Shown: positions 51,247 to 60,017, counted from the first letter of the stretch. The stretch is 64,000 nucleotides of DNA from Okeania sp. SIO2B3 (GCF_010672525.1 NZ_JAAHGH010000013.1:1-64000), one strand, 5' to 3'. The notes: generated by a model from the sequence alone, not told the origin. A program made the numbers and translations.

Positions 51247-51726
51247 ATGGCTCTTAAAGATACATGGGCAAAAGAGCGATCGCAAAGATTAACGGAAATT
51301 GCCGAACGCAAACTAGAGGTTGCCCAACACAGACAACAAACTCAAGCGGAACTTCGTGCTATTAGACAAGAGCTTAATGAAGAAGCTCAGGTGCTTCACA
51401 CTATGTTACAGGAGTTTGTGACAAAACTTCAGGAAACAGGTTTGGCAGAAAAACAGCAAAGACAACTGGATAATGCCGAACGTCATCAACAAGTGCGGAC
51501 AATGTTAGAAGATTATGTTGAAGCACTGCGTTTGTATGAACAACAAGCACGTCAGGAGCGTTTAGAAGATATTGCTAAACGCAAACAAGAAGTATTAGAA
51601 CTTAAGCTTGAGGTGTTGCAACTTCAGGAACAATTCAGTTCTGATCGGGCATTAATGTCTCAGGAGTTGACTGAGACATTACAGCGCTTCCGAACTAAAT
51701 TGCATGATTATGTTTGGGGATCTTAA
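51247..51726 (+). CDS. gvpC: Gas vesicle outer-surface protein GvpC
   Basis: A 159-residue, highly helical Gln/Glu/Arg-rich protein with approximate 33-residue periodicity (ERKLEVAQHRQQTQAELRAI; AERHQQVRTMLEDYVEAL; AKRKQEVLELKLEVLQL). The end (LTETLQRFRTKLHDYVWG) matches the conserved GvpC C-terminus. GvpC binds the outside of the vesicle and strengthens it against collapse. It lies 21 bp after gvpA and has no strong ribosome site of its own, which fits the low GvpC:GvpA ratio. Confidence 0.88.
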   Translation: MALKDTWAKERSQRLTEIAERKLEVAQHRQQTQAELRAIRQELNEEAQVLHTMLQEFVTKLQETGLAEKQQRQLDNAERHQQVRTMLEDYVEALRLYEQQARQERLEDIAKRKQEVLELKLEVLQLQEQFSSDRALMSQELTETLQRFRTKLHDYVWGS

Positions 51727-51765
51727 GCAGTTCAAGACTTTGAAGTAAAGGAATAAATCAAAATT

Positions 51766-52038
51766 ATGGCAGTAGAAAAAGTTAACTCATCTTCCAGTCT
51801 AGCTGAAGTTGTAGACCGCATTCTTGACAAAGGTGTTGTCATAGATGCTTGGGTACGGGTTTCTTTAGTAGGTATTGAATTACTTGCAGTTGAAGCTAGG
51901 ATAGTTATTGCTTCAGTAGAAACTTACTTAAAATATGCCGAAGCAGTTGGTTTAACTGCTCTAGCAGCAGCACCAGGAACAGAAGTTGTTGATGAAACTG
52001 AAATAGGACAACCGATGGCTTCTCCTACTTTAGTATAA
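51766..52038 (+). CDS. gvpA: Major gas vesicle shell protein GvpA, copy 2, C-terminally extended
   Basis: A 90-residue GvpA with the same core as copy 1 (a few conservative changes) and a different 19-residue tail ([19 protein letters not shown]). It has a good ribosome site, AAAGGAATAAATC, before the ATG. The nucleotide identity in the core to copy 1 is very high, so recent duplication or gene conversion is likely. Confidence 0.95.
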   Translation: MAVEKVNSSSSLAEVVDRILDKGVVIDAWVRVSLVGIELLAVEARIVIASVETYLKYAEAVGLTALAAAPGTEVVDETEIGQPMASPTLV

Positions 52039-52049
52039 TTTGAAATAGC

Positions 52050-52205
52050 AGTCAGCCGTCAGCCGTCAGCCGTCAGCTCTCAAGGCGTATGATGGGGGAT
52101 ACTCAAGAGAAGCCGTTCCGCGTCTACAAACCCCCAGAACACGCACACCACTAATTTTTCAATATAGTGGGGGATACCGAACCCACCGATGTTAGCTAAA
52201 AGCTG
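52050..52205. repeat. Dispersed repeat, inverted copy of 3083-3195
   Basis: CAGCCGTCAGCCGTCAGC and GGCTGATAGCTGATAGC arrays bracket GGGGGATAC...GTATCCCCC-type sequence. It separates gvpA copy 2 from the 686-aa gene. Confidence 0.6.
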
Positions 52206-52277
52206 ATGGCTGATAGCTGATAGCTAGTTAAGGAGATGTCTCTTTTTAAACCTTTTAATTGATTAAAGGAGTTTGAG

Positions 52278-54338
52278 ATGAAAAATTTCAAAAATCTGCA
52301 AGAGAAAGGGAATTTACCTAGTATTCCCAATCCTTTCAAGAAAACTACTGATGTCGTAGAAAATATTACTGAAAATTTGCCCACAGAAAATTTATCTTCT
52401 CTCAAATATTTGCCAAATGAATTAACAGATAAGGTGGAAAATGTTACAGAAAAACTACCTTTACCAGGTTTGAATCTTTTGATGGGAATGTTTAGTTATA
52501 TCAAAAAGTTTTTGACATTCATTTTCACTGTTATTAGCAATATATTTTCAGGGATAAAAACACTATTTCAAGTATTTATTGCGATTCCCGTAAAAATATA
52601 TCTCTTTTTACTTCAGGCGATCGGCAAAATTTGGTCATGGCTGAAAGCTGTTTTTAAAGCTTGTGTGAATTTAATCGTCAAAATATATGAATTTATCATC
52701 GATAAAATTAGCAAAATATTTTTAGGAGTCAAAATACTATTTCAAATATTCATTGCTATTCCAGTTAAAACCTATTTATTTATAGTTGATATTATCGGCA
52801 AAATTTGGTCATGGCTGAAAGCTGTTTTTAAAGCTTGTATAAATCTAATTATCAAAATCTATGAATTTATAATTGACACTGTTAAGAAAAGATTTTTCTG
52901 GGTGAAAATACTATTTCAAGTATTCATTGGTATTCCAGTTAAAACCTATTTATTTATAGTTGATATTATCGGCAAAATTTGGTCATTTATCAAATATTTT
53001 ATTAAAACTTTAATAGCATTTATTACTACAATTGGCAAAATTTTAAAACTTCTCTTTTTGAACCATTTATCCCTACTTACTAATCCATTGCAAAGTTTGA
53101 AATATCTTGGTAATAGTGGAGGAGAAATAGTAGATAATTTATCTGAAGGACTAGGAGAAGTTACAGATAATTTATCTGAGGGACTAGGAGAAGTTACAGA
53201 CAATTTATCTGAAGGAATAGGAGAAGTTACAGACAATTTATCTGGAGGAATAGGAGAAGTTACAGACAATTTATCTGAAGGAATAGGAGAAGTTACAGAT
53301 AATTTATCTGAAGGACTAGGAGAAGTTACAGGTAATTTATCTGAAGGAATAGGGGTAGTTACAGATAATTTACTTGGTGGTAGACAGAACAAAAAGACAA
53401 AAAATCAGAAGACAAAACCCCTGGAAAAGTCAAAAAAAAAACCAGAATCAGATCCACCACCGTCACAACCAGACTCCTCGGAATTACCAACCGATATAGT
53501 AGAACAATTCCAACTACCAGACGAAGCATCCCCATCAGCTCTCCCATTACCCCCAGAGTCATCGGAACCGCCCACCGATATAGAACAAGAAGACCCAGAC
53601 GAAGTTTCCCCCTCAGAACTTCCAGACACATCAGACGTAGTTTATAAAAAGACTAAAGGATTAATCTATATTCAAGATTTGTATTCTAAAGGCAAAGCAA
53701 GTAATCTCTATACCCTAGATATAGAATCAGGTAAAACAGTCTTAATTGGTTCTATGGGTATGCATATAGTTGATATTGCTTTTTGTGGAAATATACTCTA
53801 TGGTATTCGGTGGCGCGACCAAAAAACAACAGATTTAGTCAGAATAAATCCCACCACTGCCAAAACTACAATTATTGGTAAATTAGGTAATAGTAAAGTA
53901 GCTAGTTTAGCTTTTTCTAAACATAGAAAAACTCTTTATGCAATGGGCCCTCAAACATTATTAAGAGTAAATGTAAAGACAGGTGCAGGAAGAGTTATTA
54001 GGTCTTATAAATCTTATTATCCTTTTTATTGTGGTGGTTTAGCTTTTGATAGTAAGGGCAGAGCATATTCAGATTTTGGTAATAATAATAATCGGCAAAG
54101 ATACCTGATGCGACTTAATAATAACGGTACTCCTATTGCTGTTGGTGGTGCTAGTGGAGTCAAGAATTATGGTTGTCTAGATTTTTATGGTGATGAATTA
54201 TTTGCTATATTTAATGGTCAAATCTTTAAGTATGATTTAGTTACTGGTAAAGCAAAGCTTGTAAATTATATAGAACACAATATTTCTTGGGCGGGAATGA
54301 GTGTTAAATTGCATCCTAGTATAAATAAAATGTCTTGA
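52278..54338 (+). CDS. Unrecognised 686-aa repeat protein downstream of gvpA
   Basis: Residues 1-75 are polar. Residues about 78-270 are a string of hydrophobic, Lys-bearing segments built from a 58-residue repeat (LFQVFIAIPVKTYLFIVDI / IGKIWSWLKAVFKACINLI / IKIYEFIID; copies begin at 52563, 52737 and 52911, 174 bp apart). Residues about 286-373 are eight 11-residue repeats, consensus DNLSEGLGEVT (33 bp each, 53133-53396), predicted to form an amphipathic 11-mer helix as in synuclein, perilipin or LEA proteins. A basic then a Pro/Glu/Ser-rich linker follows (375-455). Residues about 460-680 are a beta-propeller-like domain (NLYTLDIESGKTVLIGSMG, LVRINPTTAKTTIIGKLG). Ribosome site AAAGGAGTTTGAG precedes the ATG. 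I recognise no whole-length homologue. It probably sits on a membrane or vesicle surface. Confidence 0.8.
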   Translation: MKNFKNLQEKGNLPSIPNPFKKTTDVVENITENLPTENLSSLKYLPNELTDKVENVTEKLPLPGLNLLMGMFSYIKKFLTFIFTVISNIFSGIKTLFQVFIAIPVKIYLFLLQAIGKIWSWLKAVFKACVNLIVKIYEFIIDKISKIFLGVKILFQIFIAIPVKTYLFIVDIIGKIWSWLKAVFKACINLIIKIYEFIIDTVKKRFFWVKILFQVFIGIPVKTYLFIVDIIGKIWSFIKYFIKTLIAFITTIGKILKLLFLNHLSLLTNPLQSLKYLGNSGGEIVDNLSEGLGEVTDNLSEGLGEVTDNLSEGIGEVTDNLSGGIGEVTDNLSEGIGEVTDNLSEGLGEVTGNLSEGIGVVTDNLLGGRQNKKTKNQKTKPLEKSKKKPESDPPPSQPDSSELPTDIVEQFQLPDEASPSALPLPPESSEPPTDIEQEDPDEVSPSELPDTSDVVYKKTKGLIYIQDLYSKGKASNLYTLDIESGKTVLIGSMGMHIVDIAFCGNILYGIRWRDQKTTDLVRINPTTAKTTIIGKLGNSKVASLAFSKHRKTLYAMGPQTLLRVNVKTGAGRVIRSYKSYYPFYCGGLAFDSKGRAYSDFGNNNNRQRYLMRLNNNGTPIAVGGASGVKNYGCLDFYGDELFAIFNGQIFKYDLVTGKAKLVNYIEHNISWAGMSVKLHPSINKMS

Positions 54339-54550
54339 ATTTGAGTTAGAGAATAAAAGAAAGTCATCAATTTCTGCCTATAATAAATTTTTAAAATTGT
54401 ATAAGCTACCTATCTCTATCATTATTTACCTTTTTTGATTCAATATTTATTTCTTCTTCTTTATTCCTGATTCCTTTGTGATATATTAAATTAAATAACT
54501 AAAATGTTAAACTTTTAGGATTTAGATGTTTATTTGAGAGGTATTGAGTG

Positions 54551-54823
54551 ATGAGGGATCTTAGTAATGTTCCAATACATTTGCTGAATCACGAACATTA
54601 TCGTCAAATGTTAGTTCGTGATGGTCAACGTCGTTTTAATGAGTGGCATACAGAATATCTCAGATATCAGCAAGAATTTCTCAAGGATCAGCGACGTCGA
54701 ATTCGGGAACTAGAAAATTTGCGTGAGTCTATTTATCAATATAATAAACGTCGTTCCCGGGAGTCTCGGAGAGAATTTTTGCGTTATCAGAATAAGTTTC
54801 TGAATGAGATGCGCCGTTATTAG
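54551..54823 (+). CDS. Small Arg-rich helical protein with internal repeat
   Basis: A 90-residue basic helical protein. EYLRYQQEFLKDQRRR and EFLRYQNKFLNEMRRY are two copies of a 15-16-residue motif separated by a coiled-coil-like stretch (RIRELENLRESIYQYNKRR). GAGAGG lies upstream, and ATG at 54551 is preferred over GTG at 54548. About 210 bp downstream of the 686-aa gene in the right arm; a GvpC-like clamp role is only a guess. Confidence 0.55.
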   Translation: MRDLSNVPIHLLNHEHYRQMLVRDGQRRFNEWHTEYLRYQQEFLKDQRRRIRELENLRESIYQYNKRRSRESRREFLRYQNKFLNEMRRY

Positions 54824-54939
54824 GTTGATATTTTTCCACTCCAAATTAATTTCGTGGGGTGGAAATTTCAGCCTTGCTGAATTAGTGTATAATATTAATC
54901 GCGCATTACTTAGGAGTCAACCCACCCCTCGCCCCTCCC

Positions 54940-55095
54940 CCTCCCAGGAGGGGAAGTCAGTCGGAGATCCTCAGGAGGGAAGGAAGAAGAAGAAACAGGA
55001 GTAGAAAGAGAAAGTTTTTTGTTTGCTGGCGCACAACGCACGTTAACGTGTAAGTGGAACGGAGTTCTATCTGGCTTTTATCCGGACATGATATT
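54940..55095. repeat. Truncated MITE D with low-complexity DNA
   Basis: A right end TCCGGACATGATATTATA at about 55080-55097 follows AGGAAGGAAGAAGAAG-type DNA as at 32140-32231, but no left end is present. The spacer 54824-55734 otherwise holds MITE D copy 2 and a GNAT gene fragment. Confidence 0.5.
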
Positions 55096-55237
55096 ATACC
55101 TCAAATCACCAAGCCGAAATTTATTTTCCTCTACGTTTCAATTAGTCTAGTTGTTAATATATAAGGTAGAGATTAACTATAGCATTAACAAATAATGATT
55201 AGAGTTGTCGCTAAATAAAGGAAAAAAATCGCTCTAA

Positions 55238-55422
55238 TATCATGTTCGGATAATCAGTTATAAATAAAATTTAAGGACTTACAGTACTGACGGTACAAAA
55301 AAAATACTGAAATTATCAAGATCCCATCTCCAATATTTCCTATTTTCCCCCTTTCTTCCCTCCTGACTCCTGACTCCTGACTCCTCCATCATTTATTTAT
55401 AAGTATTCAACCGAACATGATA
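55238..55422. mobile_element. MITE family D, copy 2
   Basis: TATCATGTTCGG (55238-55249) and CCGAACATGATA (55411-55422) are perfect inverted ends. It is in opposite orientation to the copy at 32102; both have TTATAAATAAA near the end and GACTCCTGACTCC-type interior repeats. Confidence 0.65.
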
Positions 55423-55526
55423 TAACCTAGACAGAGCAATAATTCCAAGCATTTTTATTCTCCAATAGCTACAATCTTTACAGAACAAGGCTTTTGGGGA
55501 TTTTTTAAGTTATAAAGCGACAAGTC

Positions 55527-55590
55527 TATTATACGAGAAGCTTTAGATTCAGATTTAGACGATGTACTATCTGTCGAACGCGCGGCATTT
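55527..55590 (+). pseudogene. Fragment of the GNAT gene 5' end
   Basis: ATTATACGAGAAGCTTTAGA and following bases to 55590 repeat the first 20 codons of the acetyltransferase gene at 55735, then break into a GAAGTCAGAAGTC repeat. The duplicate is 208 bp upstream of the intact copy. Confidence 0.75.
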
Positions 55591-55734
55591 ATTTGAAGTC
55601 AGAAGTCCCCAAGTCAGAAGTCAGAAGTTAATTTATTATCGTGACTGAGGCAAGAGAATTTGAGAATATTGGCGATCGCCAACTCCACTGTTATATTGGG
55701 ATAAAATAATAGGATTAAATTCTGAGACAGATTA

Positions 55735-56289
55735 ATGATTATAAGAAAAGCTTTAGATTCAGATTTAGACGATGTGCTATCTGTCGAACGCGCTGCGTTT
55801 GACTCAGACGAGTGTGTTGAAATTGTGCAACTGCTTCTTGGGGATGATAGTGCTAAACCTATTATTTCCCTGTTAGCTTTCCAAGAAAATAGAGCAGTAG
55901 GACATATTATGTTCAGTAAAGCTCGTCTGGAACCCAACACAGATAGTTTAGAACCCAATGCTCCCTTATCAATTTCAATTCTGGGTCCCCTAGCAGTTAT
56001 GCCTGATGTTCAAAAACAAGGTATTGGCGGTAAACTCATTAAAAATGGATTAGATATTTTATCGAAATCTGGCGTAGACCTCGTTTTTGTTCTCGGTCAT
56101 CCCACATATTATCCACGTTTCGGATTTAAACCAGCAGGAAATCTTGGGTTTGAGCCTTCCTATCCCATACCAGAAAAAAACGCAGATGCTTGGATGGTTC
56201 AAGAATTGCGTCCGGGAATTATTGGAAATTTCAGTGGAAGAATTATCTGTGCAGATAGTTTGGATGATCCTAAATATTGGCGGGAATAG
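55735..56289 (+). CDS. GNAT-family N-acetyltransferase
   Basis: A 184-residue GNAT protein. MIIRKALDSDLDDVLSVERAAF is the N-terminal strand-helix, LGPLAVMPDVQKQGIGGKLIKNGL has the acetyl-CoA loop (QKQGIGGKL), and VLGHPTYYPRFGFKPA is the C-terminal signature of the YhbS-like group that acetylates small molecules or protein N-termini. The substrate is unknown. The gene is isolated in repeat DNA. Confidence 0.9.
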   Translation: MIIRKALDSDLDDVLSVERAAFDSDECVEIVQLLLGDDSAKPIISLLAFQENRAVGHIMFSKARLEPNTDSLEPNAPLSISILGPLAVMPDVQKQGIGGKLIKNGLDILSKSGVDLVFVLGHPTYYPRFGFKPAGNLGFEPSYPIPEKNADAWMVQELRPGIIGNFSGRIICADSLDDPKYWRE

Positions 56290-56621
56290 GATTAACGAAC
56301 TCAGAAGTCAGAACTCAGAAGTCAGAAGTTAAGTTCTTGCTGTGACTATAATTTGAGAAGGGTGAGAATTTCCTCAAAGTAATGGCAACTCCTATAGGTT
56401 AATAATTAAAACTTGGGCGATCGCTCTATTTTGAGGGTGAGTTGCCACCAAGTTATATCGTTTCACTAAAGTCAGAAGTCAGAAGTGATGAAAGAGATGT
56501 TTTAGCGACTTTAAACCTAAATTTTACAGTAATTTCATCTTATTATTTTACCGAAAAATTGGGTTTAAAGCCTCGCCCATAAGCGGGCGACTTTTTATTT
56601 GCAAGTAAATTGAATATATGC

Positions 56622-56800
56622 TACTGTACTAACAGTTGCCGGGGGGCACGCCTCCTCCGGAGGAGCTACGCTAACGGAAACTCTAAACGGACGTGGAGGC
56701 AAGCATAAGACTACTGTCAAAGTAGCAGCAGCCTAAGAAGCGTCAACCCGCCGAAGAGCTACGGCTCAGTAGGAATCTCCGTGCCTTTAGGCCGGAGAGG
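56622..56800 (+). ncRNA. IS200/IS605 right-end / omega-RNA-like relic
   Basis: The sequence GTCAACCCGCCGAAGAGC, then GGCTCAGTAGGAATCTCCGT and GCCTTTAGGCCGGAGAGGAT ending at GTCAA has the layout of the right end of cyanobacterial IS605-type elements, where the TnpB guide RNA is encoded. The CTCCG(T)GCC...GGCCGGAG hairpin is typical. An inner GCCTCCTCCGGAGGAGC foldback lies at 56650-56666. No tnpB is adjacent; it may be a non-autonomous remnant. Confidence 0.5.
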
Positions 56801-56839
56801 ATGTCAATTCATCAATTACCAACTATTTGTGACATTTTT

Positions 56840-56944
56840 GACAGCGCTTTTCAAGTTGATGAACCACATCTTCACAAATAAAACCTTGTAGGGACGTTCC
56901 ATGGAACGTCCCTACTGTGGTCTACCCAAATGAAAACCGCTGTA
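56840..56944. mobile_element. MITE family C, copy 2
   Basis: GACAGCGCTTTTCA (56840-56853) and TGAAAACCGCTGTA (56931-56944) form inverted ends. The centre is a perfect GGGACGTTCCATGGAACGTCCC palindrome-like foldback. The spacer 56290-57043 contains no gene besides these repeats. Confidence 0.65.
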
Positions 56945-57043
56945 AGTGAATTGGTATTAAATTTTCCTATATTTACACATTATCCTGAAAATTCAAGAGA
57001 TATTCTGGAATAGAATAGCTGTTAAATTTACCAATAATTATAT

Positions 57044-57367
57044 ATGGCCACCAGATTAATTGAATTAGAAGATGGTATTTTAGTTGAGGCTGAAGTCCCA
57101 GAGAATGAAGCCCAGCCTATTTCTACTAATGTTATAAAAGAAGTTAAATCTAGTTTTGCTAAAGTTAAGCCTATATTAATTAGTATTAGTCGCCCTATTG
57201 CTGAAGCTTGGCAAGAAATTAATAAAGATATGGAAATTGAACAAGCTGAGGTGGAAGTAGGTTTTAATTTTGAGGGGGAGGGTAATCTTTATATTACTAA
57301 AGCAAAGGCTGGTACAAATTTAAAGGTTAAGTTGGTTCTGAAACCTAAAAAGTCAGATAATGAGTAA
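57044..57367 (+). CDS. Trypco1-like (CU044_2847-type) protein
   Basis: A 107-residue protein. LIELEDGILVEAEVP is the strand start, a helical centre follows (VIKEVKSSFAKVKPILISISRPIAEAWQEI), then EQAEVEVGFNFEGEGNLYITKAKAGTNLKVKLVLKP. This matches the recalled pattern of the trypsin-co-occurring domain 1, found next to trypsin-like proteases in bacterial conflict systems. The next gene starts 8 bp before this one ends and is such a protease, which strengthens the call. Confidence 0.7.
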   Translation: MATRLIELEDGILVEAEVPENEAQPISTNVIKEVKSSFAKVKPILISISRPIAEAWQEINKDMEIEQAEVEVGFNFEGEGNLYITKAKAGTNLKVKLVLKPKKSDNE

Positions 57368-58796
57368 TTTAGAAGAATCTATTGTTTTAATTTCCAGTGC
57401 TAGTGACAACTCTCGCAAGGCAGATGTTATTGGTACTGGATTTGCTTTTTATCGAGAGGATAATTATACTTATTTGCTAACCTGTGCTCATGTTGTTGAG
57501 GATGTGGGTGGTGAGGAAAATGTTTTGGTTAATAATATTCCGGCAGAAGTTTTAGCAACAGGAGATGTTAAGGGTTTTGATTTAGCAGTATTGCGAGTTG
57601 AAAAGCTGAATGTGCCACTTTTCCATTTAATAAGTTTATCCGAAGCAAAAAATCGCAAGTTTCGGACAGCAGGTCATTATCTCTATGGTGAGGAGAAAAA
57701 AATCTTGCTGGAAACTGTTGATGGAACTTTGGGGAAAAAGCGTTTCGCTCGTCAAAATAATGAAAGGTTGGCAGTTTGGAATTTGTTGGTTGATGAAAGC
57801 GATCGCCTCCGTAGAGGTTATAGTGGCGCACCTGTTGTTGACTTGGAAACTGGTGGTGTGTTGGGTGTAGCTACGAATATGGAGAAAGATGGAGCAAAGG
57901 GGTTAGCTATTTCGGTAGAAGCTTTGCATAAAATTTGGCATCAAATGCCTCCTATTATTTCTTATTTTTACCTAGAAAAATTTGATGTAATAACGGTAAA
58001 CAATGAAGGTGAAGAAATTGATCGTCGTTCCGATGAAGCAGTATTTTTTACTGAAGATTTTGGTAATGGTGTGATATTGGAAATGGTGGCTATTCCTGGA
58101 GGTACTTTTATTATGGGTTCGCCGGAAAATGAAGAGGGAAGATATAACAATGAAAGTCCTCAACACCAAGTTACTCTGCAACCTTTTTATATGAGCAAAT
58201 ACCCTATTACTCAAAACCAATATCAAGCCATTATGGGAAAAAATCCCTCTAGCTTTAAAGGAGGAAACTGCCCTGTAGAAAAGGTTTCATGGTACAATGC
58301 TGTAGAATTTTGTCAAAAACTATCCCAAAAAATGGGAAAAACATACAGACTGCCAAGTGAGAGTCAGTGGGAATATGCTTGTCGCGCTGGTACAACTACA
58401 CCATTTTATTTTGGAGAAACTATAACGTCTGAGTTAGTGAACTGTAACGGTAATTATACTTATAGCAATGCTCCCAAAGGAAAATATCGCCAAGAAACAA
58501 CAGATGTAAGAAGTTTTCCTCCTAATGCTTTTGGTTTATACGATATGCACGGGAATGTCTTGGAGTGGTGTCAGGATGTTTGGCATGATAACTACGAAGG
58601 CGCCCCTACTGATGGTAGTACTTGGAAAACTGAAGGAGATAGTCGATTACGAATGCTCCGTGGCGGGGGCTGGGGGAGCTATTCTAGGTATTGCCGCAGT
58701 GCCAGGCGTTTCTATTACGATGCCGACTTCCACGACTTCAATTGGGGTTTTCGGATTGTCTGGTCTGGTCTGGTAGTTTCTGCCTTTCGTTCCTAG
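57360..58796 (+). CDS. Trypsin-like protease fused to a SUMF1-type domain
   Basis: A 478-residue protein. Residues 1-205 are a trypsin-like protease: TCAH-VVED (His), FDLAVLRV (Asp) and RRGYSGAPVVD (Ser). Residues about 235-470 are a SUMF1/formylglycine-type domain (MVAIPGGTFIMGSPENEEG, PITQNQYQAIMG, YRLPSESQWEYACRAGT, GLYDMHGNVLEWCQDVW, MLRGGGWGSYSRYCRSARR). Compared with a true FGE (GGSxxCxxxYC) the first catalytic Cys is a Ser (GGGWGSYSRYC), so it should not make formylglycine; such domains are often binding modules. No signal peptide, so cytoplasmic. Probably a stress- or invasion-triggered effector partner of the 107-aa protein. Confidence 0.9.
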   Translation: MSNLEESIVLISSASDNSRKADVIGTGFAFYREDNYTYLLTCAHVVEDVGGEENVLVNNIPAEVLATGDVKGFDLAVLRVEKLNVPLFHLISLSEAKNRKFRTAGHYLYGEEKKILLETVDGTLGKKRFARQNNERLAVWNLLVDESDRLRRGYSGAPVVDLETGGVLGVATNMEKDGAKGLAISVEALHKIWHQMPPIISYFYLEKFDVITVNNEGEEIDRRSDEAVFFTEDFGNGVILEMVAIPGGTFIMGSPENEEGRYNNESPQHQVTLQPFYMSKYPITQNQYQAIMGKNPSSFKGGNCPVEKVSWYNAVEFCQKLSQKMGKTYRLPSESQWEYACRAGTTTPFYFGETITSELVNCNGNYTYSNAPKGKYRQETTDVRSFPPNAFGLYDMHGNVLEWCQDVWHDNYEGAPTDGSTWKTEGDSRLRMLRGGGWGSYSRYCRSARRFYYDADFHDFNWGFRIVWSGLVVSAFRS

Positions 58797-59025
58797 GATT
58801 CTTCCCCTTTGCTCTTTTCCTCTTTTTCCCTTTACTCTTTTTTTCTCTTTCTTTTGAGTTGCGCTAAAGCACGTCGAAATTTTTTTTAGATTCTGTTAGT
58901 GTCATTTTATTAAAGAAACTAAGGATTAAAAAAGCTGATGATTTGTAAATCGATCATCAAGACTATCTCAAGAAATTTGACAAATCATTGAGTTGACCTC
59001 ACATAGGATTCTATCTTCTTCTTTC
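58797..59025. other. Short AT-rich spacer
   Basis: TCTTTTCCTCTTTTTCCC pyrimidine tract at about 58808-58850. I see no gene or clear element. Confidence 0.4.
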
Positions 59026-59521
59026 TCATAATTCCTCAATAGTTACCAACCCACCTTCAGTAAACTGAATTACCAGTTCAGCTTCTTCTAACATCGCGGT
59101 TCCCAATAAAGGTCGTCTTCCAGTTTCCAGAACTCGAACCGCCCTTTATTCACCATTCCAGAGAATATAGCGCTGTGCGCAGGCAACAGCTCCGGAAGGC
59201 AACAGCTCATCTGGGGGAATAAATTACTGATAATATAAGACTTTTAGCTATTTGGCCTCTCCTGCAATTTGTAAATACACCAGCGCTCATTGCTATAATT
59301 GCTTCATAAACTGGTAAGATAACTTCTGTATTATCAGCTAAATTGGCAGGCATAGCAAACCTAAAAGGTAAACCTAACAAAGCAACAACTTCACTTGGTA
59401 AGCAGAGTTCATCTGTAAATCCAGTATCAATCACAAACTGAATCGAAAAATTAGGATGATCAGGGAGACGGAATGTTATGGATACTGTAGGATATCCATT
59501 ATTAACAATACCAGAAATCAC
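59026..59521 (-). pseudogene. Clan AA aspartic protease, interrupted
   Basis: The N-terminal part reads MISGIVNNGYPTVSITFRLP and FVIDTGFTDELCLPSEVVALLGLP, with the retropepsin DTG. The frame is then broken by roughly 80-110 bp of unrelated sequence and an in-frame TAA. The C-terminal part is readable as RVLETGRRPLLGTAMLEEAELV then IQFTEGGLVTIEEL before TGA at 59026-59028. The start GTG overlaps the stop of the gene before it. Confidence 0.8.
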
Positions 59522-59790
59522 TCGCTAACTTTCTCCATGAAACCACTAAAAGATGCAGCCACATTATATCCAATACGAATGCCAAATAATCTAGCTAGGG
59601 GATTTTTCTTATAGAGACAATCTGCTGCTTTTCAACCATTTTTATCAACAGAATAATCCCCCGTTTCAATATCAATAATCACCATTTTGCCTATATTCTC
59701 TGGTATTTCAACAGCAGCGCGGATATTACTTTGATAAAGCTGTTCAGCAATCTTTGCAACTTCTTCATAACTTAATAAGAGTGTTTCCAT
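59518..59790 (-). pseudogene. Small partner gene of the aspartic protease, with an internal stop
   Basis: METLLLSYEEVAKIAEQLYQ, then IPENIGKMVIIDIETGDYSV, a TGA at codon 53, then KAADCLYKKNPLARLFGIRI up to a TGA that overlaps the protease start. The TGA replaces what is usually an acidic or small residue in such proteins. Small proteins of this pattern commonly precede clan AA proteases in cyanobacteria (recalled). Both genes of the operon are broken. Confidence 0.65.
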
Positions 59791-60017
59791 CAACTTATGC
59801 TCCAAAAAAAGGATTGTTTATTTATAATAGCAGAAGTAAGAAGAAACTCATTATATCATATCAAATTCGGTAGCATTGGTACAATTCAATATCGTAGGGG
59901 TTTGGAGACCAAACCTCTACCAAACTTGGAGCTGATGTCAGATATTTATACCTAAAACTGTGTTATTATTAAATATTAGTTGTAATCAGCTTAAAACTTA
60001 ACTTTTCCAGGAGTAGC

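Noticed and set aside
53405-53631. Overlapping minus-strand frames rich in Ser/Gly within the 686-aa gene
   Set aside because: They mirror the Pro/Glu/Ser-rich linker and repeats on the plus strand.
57360-58796. A second sulfatase-activating enzyme
   Set aside because: The SUMF1 domain lacks one of the two catalytic cysteines, is fused to a protease and has no signal peptide.
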